Shown piece by piece: positions 1 to 5,779 of a DNA stretch of 6,589 nt. The DNA is from Paracoccaceae bacterium (GTDB taxonomy: Bacteria > Pseudomonadota > Alphaproteobacteria > Rhodobacterales > Rhodobacteraceae): NCBI GenBank assembly GCA_015485375.1, contig WFTU01000192.1:1-6589 (forward strand), written 5' to 3'. Every line of letters starts with the position of its first letter. Position 1 is the first letter of the stretch. The notes under the pieces were generated by a model, which was given only the letters and a program-made list of their open reading frames with translations, searched no databases and had not been told where the DNA came from. A program made the translations under genes and the position numbers.

Positions 1-611
1 CCGATATGCGGCTGGAATTCGATCAGGGCGGTGTACGCCTGATCCGGATATTGCGTCCGACCGAGGGGATCATGCGTATCCTCGACCCGCAGACACAGAC
101 ATACATGGAATTTACCGGCGCGCCGGTTCCGCCCGATGCGGTTGACGGCGCGGCCTCACCCTGTCCGACGCAGCCCGCACAGGAGCTGCGCTGCGAGCGG
201 TCCGGCCAGAGCATGACGATCAGCGGTATTCGCGCCGAAGGCTGGGTGATCTCGCTTCCGCAACAACCGCGCCCGCAGGTGATCTATTGGGATCCGGAGC
301 GGCGCAAGGCGCTGCGCGAGGAGTTCCCCGACGGTTCGCTGATGCAGATGTCTTTCGTTGCCATGGAAGCCGTGGCTGGGCGCAGTGCCGAACACTGGAA
401 AATGGAAATGACCGCACAGGGGCGCGAGCCGCTGGTCGGCGACTGGTGGTTCGATACCGAACTGCGTGTGGTGTTGCGCGAAACCCTGCCGGACGGGTCC
501 GAGCGGCGGCTGGAAAATATCACTGTCGGTCCGGTCGATCCGGCCATGTTCGAGGTACCCGCAGGTTGGCAGAAAACCGACCCGCCTGCCGTCCCTGCAC
601 CGCAAAACTAA
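1..611 (+). CDS. LolA/DUF4412-like protein, 5' truncated
   Basis: This is the 3' part of a gene whose frame is open to the left window edge, with complete codons from base 3. The ATG at 6 is probably internal, because the visible protein begins in the middle of a beta-rich repeat pattern (short strands such as MRLEFD and VRLIRI, then ILDPQTQTYMEF). Any signal peptide would lie upstream of the window. The C-terminus has the segment VDPAMFEVPAGW followed by a proline-rich tail, a pattern I associate with DUF4412/LolA-type periplasmic proteins. The acidic and aromatic pattern DWWFDTEL with VVLRETLPDG fits the same fold. About 200 residues are visible. It lies 19 bases upstream of the ParA-type gene and is probably cotranscribed with it. 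Family assignment is from recalled patterns and is tentative; the precise role is unknown. Confidence 0.6.
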   Translation, partial: DMRLEFDQGGVRLIRILRPTEGIMRILDPQTQTYMEFTGAPVPPDAVDGAASPCPTQPAQELRCERSGQSMTISGIRAEGWVISLPQQPRPQVIYWDPERRKALREEFPDGSLMQMSFVAMEAVAGRSAEHWKMEMTAQGREPLVGDWWFDTELRVVLRETLPDGSERRLENITVGPVDPAMFEVPAGWQKTDPPAVPAPQN

Positions 612-630
612 GAATAACAGGACTATTGTA

Positions 631-1254
631 ATGTTGACATTATTTGCAAATTTCAAAGGCGGGACCGGCAAGAGCACCGTGGTGTTCAACCTTGCCGTCT
701 GGCGCATGGAGCAGGGCAAGCAGGTCACGGTTTGCGACCTCGATCCGCAACGCACGGTAAGCGATGTCGCGATGATCCGCGATGAGGACGAGATCGAACC
801 CGCGATGAAAGTTGTGCACAAGCTGCCCGCCAAGGGTAAGGCGCGCGGCGACTGGATGGTCGACGTGGGCACTTCCGACATGAAGGCCGTGCGTGCAGCT
901 GTACGCGCGTGTGGTCAGGTTGTTATTCCCGTGACACCTTCGCAGGCCGATATCTGGGCGACGCAACGGTTTCTGGAGATCATTCGCGAGGAACGGGCCG
1001 AGGGTGATATGCCGGTGATCAAGGCCTTTCTGAATCGCGCCGACCCGCATCCGCGTTCGCGCGAGAATGCCGAGGCGCGCGAGGCGCTGCAATCGCTGCC
1101 GATGATCAAGAAGGTGCTGGATGCCAAACTGGTGCAGCGTCTGGCCTTCCGCCGGTCGTTTTCCGAAGGTCTGGCGGTATCGGAGATGGAACCGAACGGC
1201 AAGGCGGCGGCGGAGCTGGATGCGTTGGCACGCGAGATTTACGGCAGGAAGTAG
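631..1254 (+). CDS. Orphan ParA/MinD-type ATPase
   Basis: This 207-residue protein belongs to the deviant Walker A (SIMIBI) ATPases, which dimerise on ATP and position cargo such as DNA, protein clusters or membrane complexes. The deviant Walker A motif KGGTGKST is at residues 9-16 with the signature lysine K9. The Walker A' motif DLDPQ is at 36-40. The Walker B aspartate is probably D78 in DVGTSD, where canonical ParA proteins have D-x-P-P. The segment VVIPVTPSQADIWATQRF is typical of ParA. The ATG at 631 was chosen because P-loop proteins of this class start just before the motif, and AGGA at 618-621 lies 9 bases upstream. The frame is open further upstream (to 466), but that stretch overlaps the preceding gene. 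There is no ParB gene or N-terminal DNA-binding domain here, so plasmid or chromosome partitioning is less likely than positioning of a membrane complex made with its operon neighbours; this is inference. Confidence 0.9.
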   Translation: MLTLFANFKGGTGKSTVVFNLAVWRMEQGKQVTVCDLDPQRTVSDVAMIRDEDEIEPAMKVVHKLPAKGKARGDWMVDVGTSDMKAVRAAVRACGQVVIPVTPSQADIWATQRFLEIIREERAEGDMPVIKAFLNRADPHPRSRENAEAREALQSLPMIKKVLDAKLVQRLAFRRSFSEGLAVSEMEPNGKAAAELDALAREIYGRK

Positions 1255-1287
1255 GGAATTTCATTCCCGGAATTTGAGGATAAAGCC

Positions 1288-1902
1288 ATGATTATGCCCT
1301 TTGTAAGACTGTTTGCAATCTATGTGCTGGTCGGACTGGCGGTTTTCGCGTTTTTCAAACGTGACCGGATTGTGGAACTTTTTGCCAACCCCGAGTCCGA
1401 AGTGGCCTTGCCCGCAGTGCCCGTGGTGCCGAAACCCGTGGCGACGACACCTGCGCCAGTGGCCGAACCGCTTGTCGAGGCGGACACATCCGAGCTTGCT
1501 GCCCCGACAAACACGCTGACCCAGCCTGTGGCCGCTCCCTTGACAGAGCCGGTTGCGGCCCCTGAACCGTCGACACCGGTTGCCGTTGCAGATCTGCCCG
1601 CGCGTTTGCAGCAGGCGCGTCAGGCATTCTGGCAAGGTGACATCGCGCAGGCGGAGGCGACCTACAAGGCGCTGGCTGCCGATTTTCCCGACTCGGTCGA
1701 TGTGATGGGCGAGCTGGGAAATCTTTACTATAATCGTGGACGCATGGGCGAAGCGGCGGTATATTTTGCCAGGGTCGGGGATATGGCGCTGGACGCAGGT
1801 AACACGACGCAGGTTCTGTCGATGATGGGTATCCTCCAGCAAATCGCGCCGGACAAGGCCGCCGACCTGCGGGCGCGTTTCGATGCGGCGCAAGGGAACT
1901 GA
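1288..1902 (+). CDS. Membrane-anchored TPR protein
   Basis: This 204-residue protein has three parts. An N-terminal transmembrane helix at about residues 5-23 (FVRLFAIYVLVGLAVFAFF) is followed by KRDR. A Pro/Ala/Val-rich flexible linker spans about 30-100. The C-terminal helical region (about 104-200) contains one clear and one or more weaker tetratricopeptide repeats: the helix around A110-A128 (QARQAFWQGDIAQAEATYKAL), then E142-F160 (ELGNLYYNRGRMGEAAVYF). TPRs usually bind partner proteins. The positive cluster just after the helix would favour a cytoplasmic C-terminus by the positive-inside rule, which would place the TPRs near the ParA-type and GTPase neighbours, but the N-terminus is also slightly positive, so topology is uncertain. 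The start has a good ribosome-binding site, GAGGA at 1276-1280. The next gene begins 21 bases downstream. No specific function is recognised. Confidence 0.85.
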   Translation: MIMPFVRLFAIYVLVGLAVFAFFKRDRIVELFANPESEVALPAVPVVPKPVATTPAPVAEPLVEADTSELAAPTNTLTQPVAAPLTEPVAAPEPSTPVAVADLPARLQQARQAFWQGDIAQAEATYKALAADFPDSVDVMGELGNLYYNRGRMGEAAVYFARVGDMALDAGNTTQVLSMMGILQQIAPDKAADLRARFDAAQGN

Positions 1903-1923
1903 AATTTCTGAATCGGAGACAGC

Positions 1924-3420
1924 ATGAACCAGTTTCTCGCCAAGCGCCTCGCCAATCTCGAAGCCCACCTGAAAGCGGAGAACCCCGCGTTGCTGGAGGT
2001 GCTTCCGACCTACTACAAGCTTGACAAAATGCTTTACAAGCTGGGGCTGCTGGACCGCGAAACCTCGCTGGCATCGCGCATTTCATGGTGGCCGCTGATC
2101 TCGGTTCTGGGCACGTTTTCGTCGGGAAAGTCCACGTTCATCAACGACTATGTCGGCGAGAAAATCCAGAGCACCGGTAATCAGGCGGTCGACGACAAGT
2201 TCACCGTGATTTGCTATGGTGCGTCGGGCAGCCAGACCTTGCCGGGCACGGCGCTCGACGCCGACCCGCGCTTTCCGTTTTTCCGCATGTCCCGCGAAAT
2301 CGAAAAAGTTGCCGAGGGCGAGGGCAAGCGGATCGAGAGCTACCTGCAGCTGCGCACCACCAGCCAGCCGAAGGTGAAAGGCAAGATCATCATCGACTCG
2401 CCCGGTTTCGATGCCGACGACCAGCGCCGCTCGACGTTGCGCATCACCAACCATATTATCGACCTCTCCGATCTGGTGCTGGTGTTCTTCGATGCCCGCC
2501 ATCCCGAGCCGGGGGCGATGCAGGACACGCTGGAGCATCTGGTTGCACGCACGGTCTCGCGCACCGATGCGACCAAGTTTTTCTATATCCTGAACCAGAT
2601 GGACACCGCCGCCAAAGAGGATAACCCCGAGGAAGTCGTCGGTGCATGGCAGCGGGCGATGGCACAGGCCGGCCTGTCCGCCGGACGGTTCTTTACCATC
2701 TATAACGAAGCCGCCGCTGTCCCGATCGAGGACGAAGCCCTGCGGGACCGTTTCCGCACCAAGCGCGATACCGATCTGGCGGCAATCACCGAACGCATGG
2801 ACGAGGTCGAGGTGCAGCGCAACTATCGTATCGTCAGCGTTCTGGAAACGGTGGCCAACGAACTGGAGCACGATATCCTGCCGAAACTGCGCGATGCGAA
2901 AGCGCGCTGGCGCCGTGGTGTGCTGATCGGGGACGGCGCGGCGCTTGCCGGGCTGTTGGCGATCGTTGTCGGTCTTGCGATCTATTTCAAATGGCTGCCA
3001 TCGGGCGAGGTGTTCAGCTTCGACTGGCTGAAGGCCAATCTGGTGAATGTCATTGCCTCGCTGGTGGCGGTCGTCATTCTGGCGGGCAGCTTCCATTACT
3101 GGGTGCGCGGCGTGGTGGCGAAGCGTATCGCGGCCGGCCTGTCCGAAACCTATGGCCAGATGGAGCTGAACCTGCGCGTGGCATTCCTCAAGAGTGCAGG
3201 GGCCTTGCGCTCCATTTTTCGCGCGGAACCGGCAGGTTGGGGCAAGGGGGCGGCCAGGCGTATGCGTATGATCCGCGAAACGGTCGCCGTGCATATCCAG
3301 AACCTCAACGACAAATACGCCGATCCGTCGGGAAAATCCGATGTGGTCGAGGTTGAAACGGATGCCGTGGTCGAAAACACCGAAACCCCAGAACAACCCG
3401 ATGAAAACGCGCAACCATAA
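1924..3420 (+). CDS. EHD-like dynamin-superfamily GTPase, two TM helices
   Basis: This is a 498-residue large GTPase. The G1 P-loop GTFSSGKST is at residues 63-71, G3 DSPG at 158-161 and G4 NQMD at 224-227. Between G1 and G3 the protein reads like eukaryotic EHD proteins: DDKFTVICYG (90-99) occupies the switch I place of EHD TDRF-AVMHG, and LPGTALDADPRFPF (106-119) resembles EHD VPGNALVVDPKKPF (recalled, not aligned by software). IDLSDLVLVFFDARHPEP (179-196) also matches the EHD pattern. After a helical stalk come two hydrophobic helices at about 338-357 and 373-394, then an amphipathic region and an acidic tail (about 470-498). Such proteins typically bind, bend or fuse membranes using GTP. 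Here membrane attachment is probably by the hairpin of helices rather than by a PH or EH domain. The start has CGGAG at 1914-1918. It sits between the TPR and M41-like genes in the same operon. Confidence 0.88.
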   Translation: MNQFLAKRLANLEAHLKAENPALLEVLPTYYKLDKMLYKLGLLDRETSLASRISWWPLISVLGTFSSGKSTFINDYVGEKIQSTGNQAVDDKFTVICYGASGSQTLPGTALDADPRFPFFRMSREIEKVAEGEGKRIESYLQLRTTSQPKVKGKIIIDSPGFDADDQRRSTLRITNHIIDLSDLVLVFFDARHPEPGAMQDTLEHLVARTVSRTDATKFFYILNQMDTAAKEDNPEEVVGAWQRAMAQAGLSAGRFFTIYNEAAAVPIEDEALRDRFRTKRDTDLAAITERMDEVEVQRNYRIVSVLETVANELEHDILPKLRDAKARWRRGVLIGDGAALAGLLAIVVGLAIYFKWLPSGEVFSFDWLKANLVNVIASLVAVVILAGSFHYWVRGVVAKRIAAGLSETYGQMELNLRVAFLKSAGALRSIFRAEPAGWGKGAARRMRMIRETVAVHIQNLNDKYADPSGKSDVVEVETDAVVENTETPEQPDENAQP

Positions 3421-3442
3421 GCGTCGATAAAAGGATACAGGA

Positions 3443-4009
3443 ATGAGCACCAAATCCGCTTGCACCCCTCCCGAGGGCCGGTGCGCCGAGCAGGAATTCC
3501 GCCTTTCGGTCTACGAGGCCGGTCACGCACTGGCGGCACGGGCGCTCGAGTTGCGGATTTTATCGGTGCGCATCCTGCCTCGCCCGCCGGTTCTGGTCAG
3601 CGACAAGACTTTCGAGGGAAACAACTGGGGGTCCTTCATCCGCACACTGGAAACCCGCGTGATCGAACTGTTCAGCGGCCAGATCGCCGAGGAACTGGTC
3701 TGTAATGCCAGCAACTGCTGCAGCGGGGATGTGACCCGAATCGATGAACTCACGCGACTGATTGCCGGCCTGAACGGCGAGGACGAGGTCGAAACCGTCT
3801 GGTTCGGGCTCGAGGAAATCGCCGAGGGTATTTTTGCCGACCCGAAATTCCGGGTCGCAATCGAGCCGGTGGCGGAGTTCCTTTACGAGCGTTTTGCGGC
3901 CGGGGTTGAAGAAATCGACGGGCGCGAGCTGGACGCCGAACTGGACAAATATGTGCCATCCCTGCCGCCGCGCAAAAAGGGTCTGAAACGGTTTTTGCAG
4001 TTCTCCTGA
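3443..4009 (+). CDS. FtsH/M41-like protein with degenerate zinc motif
   Basis: This 188-residue protein resembles the peptidase domain of FtsH (family M41) without the AAA+ ATPase domain or membrane helices. The motif region VYEAGHALAARAL (residues 23-35) lines up with the FtsH HEAGHAL zinc site, but the first histidine is Tyr24 (codon TAC at 3512), leaving E25 and H28. Further on, ELFSGQIAEEL (75-85) resembles FtsH GGRxAEE, and CSGDVTRIDELTRLI (93-107) resembles the segment GASNDIxxAT that carries the third zinc ligand, here D96. The C-terminus is basic (RKKGLKRF). It may be a pseudo-protease that binds substrates or partners, or a metal site with altered ligands. The AAGGA at 3431-3435 supports the start. 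It is the last gene of the plus-strand operon, 22 bases after the GTPase gene. The FtsH resemblance is from recalled motifs. Confidence 0.7.
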   Translation: MSTKSACTPPEGRCAEQEFRLSVYEAGHALAARALELRILSVRILPRPPVLVSDKTFEGNNWGSFIRTLETRVIELFSGQIAEELVCNASNCCSGDVTRIDELTRLIAGLNGEDEVETVWFGLEEIAEGIFADPKFRVAIEPVAEFLYERFAAGVEEIDGRELDAELDKYVPSLPPRKKGLKRFLQFS

Positions 4010-4119
4010 GTCCGGAATTCCTGGCATGTGCTGGCGCTGAAACAGCTCGAACTAACAACCTCAGGGAGAAGTTGACGTCACGTAAGGTCGCATTGTCTTC
4101 GGGAATGTTGCGAAAATCC

Positions 4120-4146
4120 GCCACACTAGAGCGTTCTCAGTGTGGC
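4120..4146. repeat. Inverted repeat (bulged hairpin) after operon
   Basis: GCCACACT (4120-4127) is an exact inverted match of AGTGTGGC (4139-4146). Inside it GAG (4129-4131) pairs with CTC (4136-4138), leaving A4128 as a single bulge and CGTT as the loop, so the whole element could form an 11-pair hairpin. No run of T follows on the plus strand (AATATATCC), and only a short TTTT follows on the minus strand. It may be a terminator of the upstream operon that does not need a T tract, a protein-binding site, or an RNA structure. The stretch from 4010 to 4119 shows no gene. Confidence 0.6.
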
Positions 4147-4179
4147 AATATATCCACCAGTCTCGACTCACTTTTGCCT

Positions 4180-4219
4180 AAAAAGAAAGCAACCCCCCGC
4201 AGGAATGCGCTGCGGGAGG
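4180..4219 (-). terminator. Rho-independent terminator of the small minus-strand gene
   Basis: Read on the minus strand, CCCGCAG, a 7-base loop and CTGCGGG form a hairpin (plus-strand arms 4196-4202 and 4210-4216), extended by two more G-C pairs beyond one mismatch. It is followed on that strand by GGTTGCTTTCTTTTT, a T-rich tail. On the plus strand no T tract follows, so the signal is directional. It begins 7 bases beyond the stop codon of the small gene at 4226-4414, which supports that gene being real and transcribed. Confidence 0.8.
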
Positions 4220-4225
4220 CCTGCC

Positions 4226-4414
4226 TTACCGGGATGCCAGAAGTTCCGAAGATTTTCCGGCAACCGGTTTCTGTAGCTTCAAATCGTTGATAATATTGCC
4301 TAATTCATCTTTACTGACCGAAGCGAACCCCAAGAACTCCAGCAAATCACGGCGTAAATGTTTAGGCAGTGCCATGATCTGGGAAAACTGTTCCGGGGCG
4401 ATGTTGGTAGCCAT
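4226..4414 (-). CDS. Small 62-residue protein of unknown function, divergent from luxR
   Basis: I do not recognise this protein. It is 62 residues, starts MATNIAPEQF, has no membrane helix or signal peptide, and is probably mostly helical (FSQIMALPKHLRRDLLEFLGF then VSKDELGNIINDLKL). Its reality is supported by an ATG start, a dedicated Rho-independent terminator just after its stop, and its position divergent from luxR with a shared 76-base promoter region. The ribosome-binding site is weak (AGG about 10 bases upstream in TATAGGCAAAAACAG). The DNA is AT-rich compared with the neighbours: 4261-4320 is about 38% G+C. A link to quorum sensing (target gene or modulator of LuxR) is suggested only by location and by the lux-box-like palindrome on its upstream side. 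Confidence 0.65.
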   Translation of the reverse strand: MATNIAPEQFSQIMALPKHLRRDLLEFLGFASVSKDELGNIINDLKLQKPVAGKSSELLASR

Positions 4415-4447
4415 CTGTTTTTGCCTATAACCAATTACAATGCCCGC

Positions 4448-4475
4448 AATTTACAGTTGACTTATAATTCTGCAA
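4448..4475 (-). promoter_or_regulatory. Possible promoter of the small minus-strand gene
   Basis: On the minus strand TTGCAG (plus 4470-4475) and TAAATT (plus 4448-4453) are separated by 16 bases, giving a weak -35/-10 pair. Transcription would begin near 4441-4442. The centre of the lux-box-like palindrome (4484.5) would then lie about 42.5 to 43.5 bases upstream, the spacing known for LuxR-activated promoters such as the Vibrio fischeri lux operon. The hexamers are poor matches, as expected of an activator-dependent promoter, so this is a suggestion only. Confidence 0.35.
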
Positions 4476-4485
4476 CCTGTCTAAA
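4457..4485 (+). promoter_or_regulatory. Possible luxR promoter
   Basis: TTGACT (4457-4462, five of six matches to the -35 consensus) is followed after 17 bases by TCTAAA (4480-4485, four of six matches to the -10). Transcription would begin almost at the luxR ATG, giving a leaderless message, in keeping with the lack of a Shine-Dalgarno sequence. A perfect TATAAT also occurs at 4463-4468, but no -35 lies at the right distance. Which one is used cannot be decided from sequence. Confidence 0.35.
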
Positions 4486-4494
4486 AAGACATGT
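4475..4494. promoter_or_regulatory. Lux-box-like palindrome over the luxR start codon
   Basis: ACCTGTCT-AAAA-AGACATGT is a 20-base imperfect palindrome: seven of the eight outer positions on each side are complementary. Its left end is identical to the first half (ACCTGT) of the classical 20-base lux box ACCTGT-N8-ACAGGT, and its right end ACATGT differs at one base. Length, ends and position beside a luxR gene all fit a LuxR-family operator. It covers the last 16 bases before luxR and the first four of the gene, including the ATG, so occupancy would be expected to repress luxR. LuxR binding is inferred. Confidence 0.6.
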
Positions 4495-5102
4495 CTAAAA
4501 CAATAGGTATTGATGCAACCCTTCGAGAGTTGGAGCTTTTGTCTCCGGCAGGGTATTTTGTTGGTCTGCATATCCGCTTCGCGGCACCGCTTATTACGTA
4601 CCAGACCTACAGTCAGGAATGGAACGATTATTACACCGAAAATGCCTTTGCCCTGCGTGATCCGATGATCGCCTGGGGATTTAGTGTGGAAGGGTCGACG
4701 CGCTGGAGTGCGATCGAAATCCCTGATACATTCAACATATTGGGCTCAGCAGCGGATTTTGGCATGAAGTATGGTGCTTCGGTCTCTGTTGGTCCGATAA
4801 AGTCCCGTACGATTGCCGGCGCTACCCGCGCCGATCGCGAGTTCACAGATTCGGAAATCGAGAGGATTTCCAACCTGATCCACATACTCCATCGGGAAAC
4901 AGAACCCCCGGAGAGTTTGACGGATGCACAAAGAGAAGCCCTGCAGCTGATCGCGGATGGCAATCGCCACGCCGCGGCAGCCGCCAAACTGGGAATATCC
5001 GAAAGCGCATTGAAGGCTCGTTTGACATCGGCACGCAACAGGTTGCTGGCAAGGACAACGGCAGAAGCCATTCAGCGCGCCAAGGATTACCGGTTGTTGT
5101 GA
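4491..5102 (+). CDS. luxR: LuxR-type acyl-homoserine-lactone receptor/regulator
   Basis: This 203-residue quorum-sensing regulator has an N-terminal autoinducer-binding domain (about 10-130) and a C-terminal LuxR-type helix-turn-helix (about 140-203). The signal-pocket residues conserved in TraR/LuxR are present with the right spacing: W44, Y48, D57, P58 and W72 correspond to TraR W57, Y61, D70, P71 and W85, and G95 probably to G113. In the HTH, L143-T144, L151 and G157 fit the family, but the usually conserved glutamate (TraR E178) is Gln147. The HTH core is KLGISESALKARLTSARNRL. The start at 4491 is favoured because an in-frame stop (TAA, 4482-4484) lies just upstream and the next in-frame ATG (M59) would remove pocket residues. 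No Shine-Dalgarno is visible. Its G+C (about 47-50% in sampled stretches) is lower than that of luxI. The luxI gene follows after 57 bases. Confidence 0.93.
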   Translation: MSKTIGIDATLRELELLSPAGYFVGLHIRFAAPLITYQTYSQEWNDYYTENAFALRDPMIAWGFSVEGSTRWSAIEIPDTFNILGSAADFGMKYGASVSVGPIKSRTIAGATRADREFTDSEIERISNLIHILHRETEPPESLTDAQREALQLIADGNRHAAAAAKLGISESALKARLTSARNRLLARTTAEAIQRAKDYRLL

Positions 5103-5159
5103 GCGGGTGTCCCCACCACCGGCAGGGTTTGAGTTTAATCAACCAAGCTGGAGGCTACT

Positions 5160-5747
5160 ATGCAAGCTACAACACTTTCTTTCGACAACATCCACACCCA
5201 CGGTGAGCTGTTCACCACGCTCCTGCGCGCACGCAGGCAGTCGTTCATCGTACGCAACAACTGGGATTTGCCCGAAGCGGACGGAATGGAATATGACCAG
5301 TATGACACACCGGCCAGCCGCTGGGTGGCCGTGCATCATCTGGGCGAGGTTCTGGCCGGTATCCGGCTGACCCCTACCACCGCACGCTGCGGGATCTATT
5401 CCTACATGATCCGCGATGCACAGCGTGGCCTGCTGGACTCGATCCCGAGCGACCTGCTCGATTTCGAAGCGCCGGTTGCCCCGCACATCTGGGAATCCTC
5501 CCGCGTATTTGTCTCGCAAAGTGTGCCGGCAAAAATGCGGATGCGGGTGCAGGCCAACCTGATGGGCGAGATGATCAGTGCCGCCCGTACCATGGGCGCC
5601 ACACAGATTCTCGGACTGGTGCCGGCGGTCTGGTCGCGCTGGATCGGCCGTCTGGACCTCGATGCCGAACCCGCAGGTCCGGTGATGGAAATCGACGGCG
5701 TCAACACGCAGGTGGCCATGATGAATCTGGCAAGCAACCTGCACTAG
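5160..5747 (+). CDS. luxI: LuxI-type acyl-homoserine-lactone synthase
   Basis: This 195-residue enzyme makes N-acyl-homoserine lactone from S-adenosylmethionine and an acyl carrier, in the cytoplasm. The family's invariant residues are all present and correctly spaced: R25, F29, W35, E44, D46, D49 and R69, plus E112 and R115 in WESSRVFV. The position that is Thr in many 3-oxo-AHL makers (EsaI T140, LuxI T143) appears to be Val154 in ILGLVPAVW, so a substrate without the 3-oxo group is possible; this is a weak inference. A strong ribosome-binding site, TGGAGG at 5149-5154, sits 5 bases before the ATG, in contrast to luxR. No separate lux box is obvious in the 57 bases after luxR, so it may be cotranscribed with luxR. 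A hairpin follows the gene. Confidence 0.95.
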   Translation: MQATTLSFDNIHTHGELFTTLLRARRQSFIVRNNWDLPEADGMEYDQYDTPASRWVAVHHLGEVLAGIRLTPTTARCGIYSYMIRDAQRGLLDSIPSDLLDFEAPVAPHIWESSRVFVSQSVPAKMRMRVQANLMGEMISAARTMGATQILGLVPAVWSRWIGRLDLDAEPAGPVMEIDGVNTQVAMMNLASNLH

Positions 5748-5779
5748 GTTTGTTGCCATCTGCGGCAATTGACCGTTTC

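Noticed and set aside
466..630. Upstream extension of the ParA-type gene to an ATG at 466.
   Set aside because: It would overlap the preceding gene by about 145 bases and add a low-complexity Arg/Ser/Pro leader before a P-loop that normally sits at the N-terminus.
2083..3465. A 460-codon minus-strand reading frame opposite the GTPase gene.
   Set aside because: It is a GC-rich shadow of a gene with clear G1, G3 and G4 motifs, and its protein is rich in His, Arg and Gln in the way of antisense frames.
4072..4081. TGACGTCA palindrome as a regulator site.
   Set aside because: An 8-base palindrome alone is expected by chance, and no promoter or gene start is next to it.
4072..4290. A 72-codon plus-strand reading frame starting with TTG.
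   Set aside because: It runs through the inverted repeat and the minus-strand terminator, overlaps the better-supported small gene, has a rare start codon and a protein with no recognisable features.
5103..5159. Possible lux box or hairpin before luxI (GGTTTGA...TCAACC and GGGTGTCCCCACC).
   Set aside because: The arms are only 4 to 6 bases with bulges and do not resemble the ACCTGT/ACAGGT ends, so chance is likely.
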